Below, in pieces: positions 1 through 5,253 of a DNA stretch of 8,748 nucleotides; position 1 is the stretch's first letter, and every line of letters begins with the position of its first letter. The translations under genes and the position numbers were made by a program. This stretch comes from Gemmatimonadota bacterium. GTDB taxonomy: Bacteria > Gemmatimonadota > Gemmatimonadetes > Longimicrobiales > RSA9. The notes below the pieces were generated by a model. That model saw only the letters and a program-made list of their open reading frames with translations. It did no database searches and had not been told where the DNA came from. The DNA lies in NCBI GenBank assembly GCA_016207445.1, contig JACQPS010000119.1, positions 1-8,748 of the forward strand, in the 5' to 3' direction.

Positions 1-117
1 CCGCTTCGACTGGAGCAGCGTGATCGCCGCCGTCAACGTCGTCTTGCCGTGGTCCACGTGCCCGATCGTCCCCACGTTCACGTGCGGCTTCGTACGCTCG
101 AATTTCGCCTTGGCCAT
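1..117 (-). CDS. tuf: Elongation factor Tu, N-terminal 39 residues (partial)
   Basis: This is the start of EF-Tu, the GTPase that delivers aminoacyl-tRNA to the ribosomal A site. Translation from the ATG at 117 reads MAKAKFERTKPHVNVGTIGH and continues through VDHGKTTLTAAIT, which contains the GHVDHGKT P-loop that binds the GTP phosphates. The reading frame stays open to the window edge, so about nine tenths of the usual roughly 395-residue protein is missing. The start is supported by a good Shine-Dalgarno sequence six bases upstream and by the canonical N-terminus. It follows a tRNA-Thr(GGT) gene by 82 bases, the arrangement known from E. coli thrT-tufB, so it is probably co-transcribed with the tRNAs from the promoter near 640. 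Identification is secure; whether a second tuf copy exists elsewhere cannot be seen. Confidence 0.97.
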   Translation of the reverse strand, partial: MAKAKFERTKPHVNVGTIGHVDHGKTTLTAAITLLQSKR

Positions 118-123
118 GGTGCT

Positions 124-129
124 CTCTCC
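124..129 (-). promoter_or_regulatory. Shine-Dalgarno site of tuf
   Basis: The minus strand reads GGAGAG, six bases before the tuf ATG. It is one of only two clear Shine-Dalgarno sites in the window; most other genes here are translationally coupled or lack an obvious site. Confidence 0.8.
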
Positions 130-137
130 GAGTGCCT

Positions 138-189
138 CAGGTGTCAGGTTTCAGCCAGCCGAAACCCGACGCCTGAAACCTGACACCTG
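138..189. repeat. Perfect 17-bp inverted repeat in the tuf leader
   Basis: The arms 138-154 (CAGGTGTCAGGTTTCAG) and 173-189 are exact reverse complements, separated by an 18-base loop. On the minus strand the loop partly repeats the left arm: GTCAGGTTTCAGGC is followed by GTCGGGTTTCGGCT with two changes. The element fills most of the space between tRNA-Thr(GGT) and tuf and ends nine bases before the tuf Shine-Dalgarno site. There is no run of T after it, so it does not look like an intrinsic terminator. In RNA it would form a long stable hairpin in the tuf 5' leader after the tRNA is cut off. Confidence 0.85.
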
Positions 190-199
190 GTTCTCCAGG

Positions 200-271
200 A
201 GCTCGCGGCGGGGATTGAACCCGCGACCTCTTCCTTACCAAGGAAGCGCTCTGCCACTGAGCTACGCGAGC
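200..271 (-). tRNA. tRNA-Thr (anticodon GGT)
   Basis: A complete cloverleaf of 72 bases: acceptor stem GCTCGCG/CGCGAGC (7 perfect pairs), D stem GCTC/GAGC, anticodon stem CTTCC/GGAAG around loop TTGGTAA, T stem GCGGG/CCCGC around TTCAATC. The anticodon GGT reads ACC (and ACT) threonine codons. The discriminator base is T and the CCA tail is not encoded: the following bases read CCT. It is the last tRNA before tuf, as in the classical tRNA-tufB operon, and should be released from the common transcript by RNase P and 3' processing. Confidence 0.96.
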
Positions 272-290
272 CAAACAGTCGCTGGCAGCG

Positions 291-336
291 TTCAGGGGCC
301 GAGAACGGCCGTGCCGGCCGTTCCCCGACCCCTGAA
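291..336. repeat. Imperfect 21/22-bp inverted repeat between tRNA genes
   Basis: The left arm 291-311 begins TTCAGGGG and ends AACGGCCG. The right arm 315-336 is its near-complete reverse complement, with one mismatch pair group and a one-base length difference, around a three-base loop (TGC). A hairpin this long and GC-rich should be very stable. It is the first of three hairpins that fill the 171-base spacer between tRNA-Thr(GGT) and tRNA-Gly(TCC). The CCCCTGAA end resembles the CCTGA-rich repeats at 138-189 and 2127-2160. Confidence 0.75.
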
Positions 337-381
337 TTCCGGATCCACGCGCTGTGACCTCTCCCAACCAACGGCCCGCCA

Positions 382-412
382 TTCCTGGGCCTTACGCCCC
401 GCTTCCCAGGAA
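382..412. repeat. 8-bp inverted repeat in tRNA spacer
   Basis: TTCCTGGG at 382-389 and CCCAGGAA at 405-412 are perfect reverse complements with a 15-base loop. It is part of the cluster of hairpins between tRNA-Gly and tRNA-Thr(GGT). No gene or T-run is attached to it. Confidence 0.55.
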
Positions 413-413
413 C

Positions 414-437
414 GGGCTCCGTCCCCGCCCGGAGCCC
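414..437. repeat. 8-bp GC-rich hairpin just 3' of tRNA-Gly
   Basis: GGGCTCCG at 414-421 pairs with CGGAGCCC at 430-437 around an eight-base loop. On the transcribed (minus) strand it starts six bases after the tRNA-Gly 3' end. It lacks the T-run of an intrinsic terminator, so a role as an RNA processing or 3'-protection hairpin is more likely than termination, since tRNA-Thr(GGT) and tuf follow. Confidence 0.55.
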
Positions 438-443
438 TGCGAG

Positions 444-517
444 AGCGGGCGACGGGATTCGAACCCGCGACCCTCAGCTTGGAAGGCTGATGCTCTAGCC
501 AACTGAGCTACGCCCGC
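444..517 (-). tRNA. tRNA-Gly (anticodon TCC)
   Basis: A complete 74-base cloverleaf: acceptor GCGGGCG/CGCCCGC, D stem GCTC/GAGC with a nine-base loop, anticodon stem TCAGC/GCTGA around loop CTTCCAA, and T stem GCGGG/CCCGT around TTCGAAT. The anticodon TCC reads GGA (and GGG) glycine codons. The discriminator is T and no CCA is encoded (next bases CTC). It lies 22 bases after tRNA-Thr(TGT). In the E. coli order a tRNA-Tyr would lie between these two genes; the gap here is too small for one. Confidence 0.96.
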
Positions 518-539
518 CCGGTACCCTCGCCGCTTCAGG

Positions 540-612
540 AGCTGACGAAGGGACTCGAACCCTTAACCTGCTGCTTACAAGGCAGCCGCTCTACCGCTTG
601 AGCTACGTCAGC
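540..612 (-). tRNA. tRNA-Thr (anticodon TGT)
   Basis: A complete 73-base cloverleaf: acceptor GCTGACG/CGTCAGC, D stem GCTC/GAGC, anticodon stem GCTGC/GCAGC around loop CTTGTAA, T stem AAGGG/CCCTT around TTCGAGT. The anticodon TGT reads ACA (and other ACN) threonine codons. The discriminator is T and CCA is not encoded (next bases CCT). It is the first gene after the promoter at 629-657 and corresponds in position to E. coli thrU. Confidence 0.96.
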
Positions 613-628
613 GCCAAGATAGACCTGT

Positions 629-657
629 ATAATAGACAGAGAACGACCGGGAGTCAA
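629..657 (-). promoter_or_regulatory. Sigma-70-type promoter of the tRNA-tuf operon
   Basis: On the minus strand a -35 box TTGACT (652-657) and a -10 box TATTAT (629-634) are separated by exactly 17 bases (635-651). Each box differs from consensus by one base. The expected transcription start lies near 621-623, about ten bases before the tRNA-Thr(TGT) 5' end at 612, a typical short tRNA leader. It sits in the 59-base gap between the cysS stop and the first tRNA, so the stable RNA/tuf operon can be transcribed independently of the genes upstream. Confidence 0.85.
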
Positions 658-671
658 GCGATCGACGCGGC

Positions 672-2123
672 TCAAGCGGAGGCGGGGCCGGTCCTTGGCG
701 CCTCCCGGCGCCAGCGCGGCCCCTGGGGCGTGTCCTCGACCAGCACGCCGGCGGCGGAGAGCTCCGCGCGGATGGCGTCGGCGCGGGCGAAATCGCGGCG
801 AGCGCGTGCCGCCTGACGCTGCGCCAAGCGCTCTTCGACCCAGGCGGCGAAGCGGGCGTCCACCTGTCCCTCGGCGCGCGCGAGGTCGAGCACGGCAAAG
901 ATCTCGTCCATGCGGCGGAGCGCGTGGCGGACCTGCTCGAGGTGCGCGGCGGGCGCGGTGCCGCGGTCGAGCGCCGCGTTGGTCTCGCGAACGAAGGTGA
1001 AGAGTGCGGCGAGCGCGGCCGGCGCGTTCAGGTCGTCGTCGAGGGCGGCTTCGAAATCGGCGAGGCCGGTGCGGGCGAGGTCAGGCAGCGCCGAATCGCC
1101 GCCCTCGTCGCCTGGCGGGGACCGCTCGAGGCGGTCCTGGAAATCGAGCAAGCGGCGCAGGGCGGCGCGGGCGTCCTCGAGCCCGTCGAACGTGAAGTTC
1201 AGCTCCTTGCGGTAATGCGCGGACAGGAGCAGGTAGCGGATGGCGGTGGCCGAGTGTCCCTGCTGCAACAGGTCGCGGAGCGTGTAATCGTTGCCGAGCG
1301 ATTTGGACATCTTTTCGCCGTTGATGAGCAGGTGCTTCACGTGCAGCCAAAAGCGAACGAACGGCCGCCCGGTCGCGCCTTCCGACTGCGCGATCTCATC
1401 CTCGTGGTGTGGGAAGATCAAGTCTTCGCCGCCGGTGTGAATGTCGAAGCTCTCGCCGAGCTCGGCCATGCTCATGGCGGAGCACTCGAGGTGCCAGCCG
1501 GGCCGGCCGTCCCCCCAGGCGGTCGGCCAGACCGCGCCGACCCGGCGGTCCTCGTCCCTGGCCGCCTTCCACAGCGCGAAATCGCGGACGTCCTCCTTCT
1601 CGTAGCGGTCCGAAGCGACGCGCTCGCCCGCACGCATGTGCGACAGGTCGATGCGCGACAGCCGGCCGTACTGCGGGAGTGACGAGATCGCGAAATAGAC
1701 GGAGCCGTCCACCAGGTAGGCGTGGCCTCGCTCGAGCAAGCGCTCGACCAGCGTGACCATCTCGCTCACGTGGCGGGTCGCGCGGGGATAGACGTCGGCG
1801 GGGCGAATGTTGAGCGCCTGCTGGTCGTCGAAGAAGCCGCGGATGAACGGCTCCGTGAACTCGTCGATGGCCACGCCGCGCGCCAGCGCCTGTTCGATGA
1901 TGCGGTCGTCCACATCGGTCAGGTTCATCACGAACTTGACCCGATACCCCTTCCACTGCAGGTAGCGGTGGAGCAGATCGTTCAGCAGGAAGGTGCGGTA
2001 GTTGCCGATGTGGGGGAGCTGGTACACCGTGGGGCCGCACGCGTAGATGCCGACGATCCCCGGCTCGACGGGGTGGAACTCCTGCAGGGATCGGGTCAGG
2101 GTATTGTAGAAGCGCAGGGCCAT
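672..2123 (-). CDS. cysS: Cysteine--tRNA ligase (CysRS)
   Basis: Class I cytoplasmic synthetase that charges tRNA-Cys using ATP. The 483-residue length is slightly above the usual 460-470. The HIGH-type signature is HIGN at residues 38-41 and the KMSKS loop is at 271-275. The zinc ligands known from the family are all present: C29 in YACGPTVY, C214 in WHLECSAMS, and H239 and E243 in FPHHEDEIAQSE. Residues 1-300 form the Rossmann catalytic core; the Ala/Arg-rich helical remainder corresponds to the DALR-type and anticodon-binding part. The ATG at 2123 gives the normal N-terminus (MALRFYNTLTRS). No Shine-Dalgarno sequence precedes it; the 30 bases upstream are a CCTGA-type repeat. It is the last gene of the long protein-coding train, and the tRNA promoter begins only 14 bases past its stop. 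Confidence 0.97.
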   Translation of the reverse strand: MALRFYNTLTRSLQEFHPVEPGIVGIYACGPTVYQLPHIGNYRTFLLNDLLHRYLQWKGYRVKFVMNLTDVDDRIIEQALARGVAIDEFTEPFIRGFFDDQQALNIRPADVYPRATRHVSEMVTLVERLLERGHAYLVDGSVYFAISSLPQYGRLSRIDLSHMRAGERVASDRYEKEDVRDFALWKAARDEDRRVGAVWPTAWGDGRPGWHLECSAMSMAELGESFDIHTGGEDLIFPHHEDEIAQSEGATGRPFVRFWLHVKHLLINGEKMSKSLGNDYTLRDLLQQGHSATAIRYLLLSAHYRKELNFTFDGLEDARAALRRLLDFQDRLERSPPGDEGGDSALPDLARTGLADFEAALDDDLNAPAALAALFTFVRETNAALDRGTAPAAHLEQVRHALRRMDEIFAVLDLARAEGQVDARFAAWVEERLAQRQAARARRDFARADAIRAELSAAGVLVEDTPQGPRWRREAPRTGPASA

Positions 2124-2126
2124 GCG

Positions 2127-2160
2127 TCAGGGGCCAGGGATCAGGGTCAGGGATCAGGGG
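2127..2160. repeat. Degenerate TCAGGG tandem repeat between mscS and cysS
   Basis: TCAGGG occurs at 2127, 2141, 2147 and 2154, with a partial copy CAGGG at 2135, giving irregular 6-14 base spacing. The last copy includes the stop codon of the upstream channel gene (TGA, 2154-2156), and the array fills practically the whole spacer to the cysS start. On the minus strand it reads as CCTGATCCCTGA-like units. Confidence 0.7.
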
Positions 2161-3113
2161 GCCAGCCGCGCGCGTTCCGGCGGTTCGAGCGGATTCTCCA
2201 CGCCCGGTGGCGTCGGCATCTGCCCCTCCCCCCAGTAGAAGGTCACGTGCGGGTAGGGGATCTCGATGCCTTCCGCGTCGAAGCGCTTCTTGATGCGGCG
2301 TCGCAGCTCGCGCGCGACGTCCCACTGTTTGAGCGGGAGCGTCTTGGCCATCATGCGCAGGTTCACGCTGGAATCGCCGAAGGCCTCGACGCCGAGCACC
2401 TCGGGCGGCTCGAGCAGCAGGACGCCCCATTCGGGATCCGCCTGGAGCTCGCCGCCGAGCTCGCGCAGCACGTCGAGGACGCGATCGACATCCTCGCGGT
2501 AGGCCACGCCGACATCGATGACCGCGCGCGACCACGCCTTGGTGAGGTTGCTCAGGCGGGTGATCTCGCCGTTCGGGATGATGTGGACGACGCCGTGGAG
2601 GTCGCGCAGGATGGTGGTGCGCAGAGTGATCTTCTCGACCATGCCCGCGGCGTCGCCGACCCGCACGACATCCCCAATGCCGAACTGCCCTTCCACCAGG
2701 ATGAATGCGCCGCTGATGATGTCCTTCACGAGCGACTGCGCGCCGAACGAGACGGCGAGGCCGGCGACCCCGGCCGTCGCCAGGAGCGGCCCGATATCGA
2801 TGAAGGTGCCGAGAACGGTCAGCCCCGCGACGGTCGCGATCACGACCAGGGCCACGTTGCTGAGCAGACCGGCGAGGGTCTGGGCGCGCTGCTCGCGCAT
2901 GCGCTTGAGCAGCGGGTCCTCCTCCTCGATCCGGCGGGTCAGGAGGCGCCGGGTGAAAAGCTTGATCAGGCGGTAACCGATGAAGGCGCCTACCAGGATG
3001 ATGCCGATGCGGACGAGATCGGGTGCCAGCCGGTCCCAGGGAAGCGCCCCGCGCCAGCCCGCCTGGGCAAGGTCCAAAAGCGCAGGCACGATCTCGTTGG
3101 CCTGGGTGTTCAT
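2154..3113 (-). CDS. MscS-family mechanosensitive ion channel
   Basis: A 319-residue inner-membrane protein of the small-conductance mechanosensitive channel family, which opens under membrane tension to release solutes during hypo-osmotic shock. Hydrophobic segments lie at about residues 33-50, 83-104 and 108-140. The third is the family's pore helix, rich in Gly and Ala and leading into the signature SFGAQSLVKDIISG (122-135). The beta domain follows (GIGDVVRVGDAAGMVEKI to about 162, then IIPNGEI at 178-184), and then the alpha/beta C-terminal vestibule. The chosen start (ATG at 3113) overlaps the upstream stop as ATGA, which implies translational coupling; the open frame extends further upstream but only inside the preceding gene. 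The last 20 residues are Pro/Glu-rich and end inside a repeat. Which MscS subfamily it belongs to is not resolved. Confidence 0.93.
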   Translation of the reverse strand: MNTQANEIVPALLDLAQAGWRGALPWDRLAPDLVRIGIILVGAFIGYRLIKLFTRRLLTRRIEEEDPLLKRMREQRAQTLAGLLSNVALVVIATVAGLTVLGTFIDIGPLLATAGVAGLAVSFGAQSLVKDIISGAFILVEGQFGIGDVVRVGDAAGMVEKITLRTTILRDLHGVVHIIPNGEITRLSNLTKAWSRAVIDVGVAYREDVDRVLDVLRELGGELQADPEWGVLLLEPPEVLGVEAFGDSSVNLRMMAKTLPLKQWDVARELRRRIKKRFDAEGIEIPYPHVTFYWGEGQMPTPPGVENPLEPPERARLAP

Positions 3114-3538
3114 GGCAGCAGCCGTATCTGGGTGATCCGCCAGCCGTCCGCTTCCTGAACGAGCGCGAGGAACACCGTCGCGCGCTCGGGAATGGTGGTG
3201 CCGCGGGCGCGCGCGAGCCAATTCAGCTCGGCGAAGGCGCGTCGCGGCGCGCCGCCGACGATCTTGGCGAAGCCGGTCTTGAGTCCCACCGTCTCGCGCT
3301 CGTCGAAGATGCGCCGGAGCACGGCGGCCGCCTGTCGCGGGGCGAGCGGGCCGACGGGACTGCCGTCGAGCACGAGCGCGAGGCCCGCGCGGGCGGAGAG
3401 GCCAGCGAGCGCACTGGCGTCTCCGCGGGCCCAGAGCGCGGCGAGCCGCTCGAGCGTTTGCTCGAGCTCCGACTCCTGGGCCAGCGCAGTGGGCGCCGCC
3501 CCGATGGCGATCACGAGCGCGAGCAGCAGCACCCTCAC
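3110..3538 (-). CDS. Small secreted protein, possibly NTF2-like (DUF4783-like)
   Basis: A 142-residue protein with a clear signal peptide: MRVLLLALVIAIGAAPTALA followed by Q, a plausible signal peptidase I site at ALA|Q. The mature part of about 122 residues starts with a helix (LEQTLERLAALWARGDASALAGL), continues through a segment on the pattern 'L-x-L-x-x-x-G-x-x-G', a helix (QAAAVLRRIFDE), and ends in strands with the closing pattern 'DGWRITQIRLL'. This layout resembles the NTF2/cystatin-like fold and in particular DUF4783 proteins of Bacteroidetes, judged by eye only. No catalytic residues can be named. The start is GTG (3536-3538), supported by a Shine-Dalgarno GAGGTG five bases upstream. 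It overlaps the pyrF stop by four bases (GTGA) and the mscS start by four (ATGA), so all three are translationally coupled. Confidence 0.85.
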   Translation of the reverse strand: MRVLLLALVIAIGAAPTALAQESELEQTLERLAALWARGDASALAGLSARAGLALVLDGSPVGPLAPRQAAAVLRRIFDERETVGLKTGFAKIVGGAPRRAFAELNWLARARGTTIPERATVFLALVQEADGWRITQIRLLP

Positions 3539-4242
3539 GGCAGCACCTCGGTCTCCGCCCTCATCTCTTCCAGCAGCGCGCCGGCCACGGCCGCAGGATG
3601 TTCGGCCTCCAGGATCGGCCGCCCCACCACGAGGAAGTCGGCGCCCGCGCGCACGGCGAAGGCGGGCGTCGCGGTGCGCGCCTGATCGTCGCGCGCGCTG
3701 TGCGCGGGTCGGATCCCGGGGGTGACCACGAGGAAGTCGGACCCGTGCCGCCGCTTGATCGCCTGCGCCTCCCGCGGAGAAGCGACGACGCCGTCCAGGC
3801 CGGCCTCGGCGGCCAGCAGCGCGAGCCGGTTGACCTCATCGCCCACGGAACGGATCGGCCTTCCCCACGCCTGCTCGAGGTCGTCAGGCCCGGACGAGGT
3901 CAGCGCGGTGACGCCCAGGAGCCGAGGGCCGCTCGAGGCGACGGCCGCCCGTGCCGCGCGCAGCATGACCGACCCTCCCGAGGCGTGCAGCGTGAGCAGG
4001 TCCACATCCAGCGCCGCCGCCGCTTCGACCGCGCGCGCCACGGTGCTGGGAATATCATGGTACTTCAGATCCAGGAACACGCGCTTGCCGCGCTCGCGGA
4101 GCTCGCGCACGATGTCCGGGCCGACCCGCGTGAAGAGGGGCGCCCCGACCTTGTAGTACGTGACGAGCTCATGCAAGCGGCCCACGAGCTCGAGCGCGGC
4201 CGGGCGCGTAGGAAGATCCAGAGCGACAATGAGATTGGCCAT
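3535..4242 (-). CDS. pyrF: Orotidine 5'-phosphate decarboxylase
   Basis: Catalyses the last step of de novo UMP synthesis, decarboxylating OMP to UMP in the cytoplasm. The 235-residue length is normal for the bacterial enzyme, which is a TIM barrel. Visible active-site features are D9 in IVALD, K31 in YYKVG, the catalytic D58-x-K60-x-x-D63 motif in FLDLKYHDIP, the TLHASGG strand (94-100), the VTPGIRP phosphate-binding segment and the final GADFLVVGRPI motif that also holds the phosphate. The ATG at 4242 gives the expected N-terminus. No Shine-Dalgarno sequence precedes it; a CTGTCAACTGT repeat does. It follows pyrD by 91 bases and overlaps the next gene by four bases, so it belongs to the same transcriptional unit unless the gap carries a promoter that I cannot recognise. 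Confidence 0.97.
   Translation of the reverse strand: MANLIVALDLPTRPAALELVGRLHELVTYYKVGAPLFTRVGPDIVRELRERGKRVFLDLKYHDIPSTVARAVEAAAALDVDLLTLHASGGSVMLRAARAAVASSGPRLLGVTALTSSGPDDLEQAWGRPIRSVGDEVNRLALLAAEAGLDGVVASPREAQAIKRRHGSDFLVVTPGIRPAHSARDDQARTATPAFAVRAGADFLVVGRPILEAEHPAAVAGALLEEMRAETEVLP
3544..3549 (-). promoter_or_regulatory. Shine-Dalgarno site deciding a GTG start
   Basis: GAGGTG on the minus strand lies five bases before the GTG at 3538, inside the 3' end of pyrF. It supports GTG as the start of the small secreted protein. Confidence 0.65.
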
Positions 4243-4247
4243 TCAAA

Positions 4248-4282
4248 ACAGTTCACAGTTGACAGGGTCGACAGTTGACAGT
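4248..4282. repeat. ACAGTTGACAGT-type repeat between pyrD and pyrF
   Basis: The plus strand carries ACAGTTGACAG at 4256-4266 and again at 4272-4282, preceded by ACAGTTCACAG from 4248, so three related units lie side by side. It starts five bases before the pyrF start codon on the transcribed side. The rest of the gap (4283-4333) shows no gene, terminator or convincing promoter. Confidence 0.7.
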
Positions 4283-4333
4283 CATCCAGGTGTGAAACTG
4301 AGCTTGGCGACTGGCAGCTGTAACCCGTCCATC

Positions 4334-5251
4334 TCAATCCATGCCCCCCGCCCCGACGAGCTCCCGGATGTCCTCCAAGCCGTGCCGGCGCCCATACGCG
4401 GCGAGTCCCTTCAATACACGCTCGGCCGTGCGTGGGTTCGCGAAGCTGGCGGTGCCGATCTGCACGAGCGACGCGCCGGCCAGGAAGTACTGTACGGCGT
4501 CCTCCGCGCTGCGGATGCCCCCCACGCCCAGGATGGGGACATCGACGCGGCGACGGGCCTGCCAGACGGCGTACACGCCCATGGGCAGCACGGCGGCGCC
4601 GCTGACACCGCCGATGCCGGCCCCCAGCACCGGCGCGCGGCTGTCGATATCGAAGAGCAGCCCCGGGAACGTGTTGATCAGGGTGAGCCCGTCGGCGCCC
4701 GCGCCGACAGCGATCTCGGCCATGCGCCCGATGTCCGGCACGTGGGGCGAGAGCTTGACCACGAGCGGCCGCTTGGTGGCGGCACGCGCCGCACGGACCA
4801 CGGCCTCGAGCTGGTCCGCGCGCGTGGAGAAGAGAACGCCTCCCTCCTTCACGTTCGGACAGGAGACGTTGAGCTCGTAGCCGAGAAAGCCGGTCTCGCC
4901 GTCGAGTGCTGCCACGACGCGCATGTACTCCTCGACGCTGCGGCCGGCGACGTTCACCAGGACCCGGGCGCGACGCAGCCGCGCGGCCAGCCAGGGCAGC
5001 TTCTCGGCGCGAAAACGGTCGAGGCCGACGTTGGCCAGGCCGATCGAATTGAGCATGCCGGCCTCGAACTCGGCTGCGCGCAGGGCGGGATTGCCGTCGC
5101 GAGGCTCCGGGGTCACGGCCTTGGTGACGAGGCCACCCAGCGCATCGAGATCGAGGAGCCCGTCCAGCTCCTGGCCGTACCCGCACGTGCCGCTGGCCAG
5201 GAGCACGGGATTCTGAAAGGCGACGCCGAAGACCTCCTGCCCGAGCTGCAC
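4334..5251 (-). CDS. pyrD: Dihydroorotate dehydrogenase, class 1B type (catalytic subunit)
   Basis: Oxidises dihydroorotate to orotate with FMN, the fourth step of UMP synthesis. The 305-residue sequence follows the class 1B pattern: NPVLLASGTCGYG (14-26), TKAVTPEPR with K44, GMLNSIGLANVG (65-76), catalytic base C131 in ELNVSCPNVKEGG, K166 in VVKLSPH, INTFPG (192-197), and the FMN phosphate motifs GVGGI (242-246) and QIGTA (264-268). A Cys rather than Ser as base marks a class 1, soluble enzyme. Class 1B enzymes normally work with PyrK, an iron-sulfur/FAD subunit that passes electrons to NAD+; no pyrK lies in this window. The start is GTG (5249-5251), two bases after the stop of the lipoprotein gene, giving the N-terminal length expected for the family. 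No clear Shine-Dalgarno sequence is seen, and coupling to the upstream gene is likely. Confidence 0.96.
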   Translation of the reverse strand: MQLGQEVFGVAFQNPVLLASGTCGYGQELDGLLDLDALGGLVTKAVTPEPRDGNPALRAAEFEAGMLNSIGLANVGLDRFRAEKLPWLAARLRRARVLVNVAGRSVEEYMRVVAALDGETGFLGYELNVSCPNVKEGGVLFSTRADQLEAVVRAARAATKRPLVVKLSPHVPDIGRMAEIAVGAGADGLTLINTFPGLLFDIDSRAPVLGAGIGGVSGAAVLPMGVYAVWQARRRVDVPILGVGGIRSAEDAVQYFLAGASLVQIGTASFANPRTAERVLKGLAAYGRRHGLEDIRELVGAGGMD

Positions 5252-5253
5252 GT

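Noticed and set aside
414..437. Intrinsic terminator after tRNA-Gly
   Set aside because: The hairpin is stable but no T-run follows on the transcribed strand, and tRNA-Thr(GGT) and tuf lie downstream in the classical operon.
20..490. A plus-strand open frame of 156 codons across the tRNA region
   Set aside because: It is antisense to tuf and two tRNAs; its peptide contains translated tRNA sequence (for example the GFEPATLSLEG type), a known annotation artefact.
1396..2535. A 379-codon open frame on the minus strand in another frame
   Set aside because: It crosses the end of mscS and the start of cysS out of frame and reads as Arg/Pro/Ala-rich sequence, typical of a GC-rich shadow frame.
1722..3158. 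A 478-codon open frame on the plus strand
   Set aside because: It lies antisense to cysS and mscS, both certain genes. High GC content lowers stop frequency, and its translation shows only biased composition with no recognisable motif.
4259..4280. Two TTGACA hexamers on the plus strand, looking like -35 boxes
   Set aside because: Both are part of the ACAGTTGACAGT repeat, no -10 box follows at 16-18 bases, and no plus-strand gene lies downstream.
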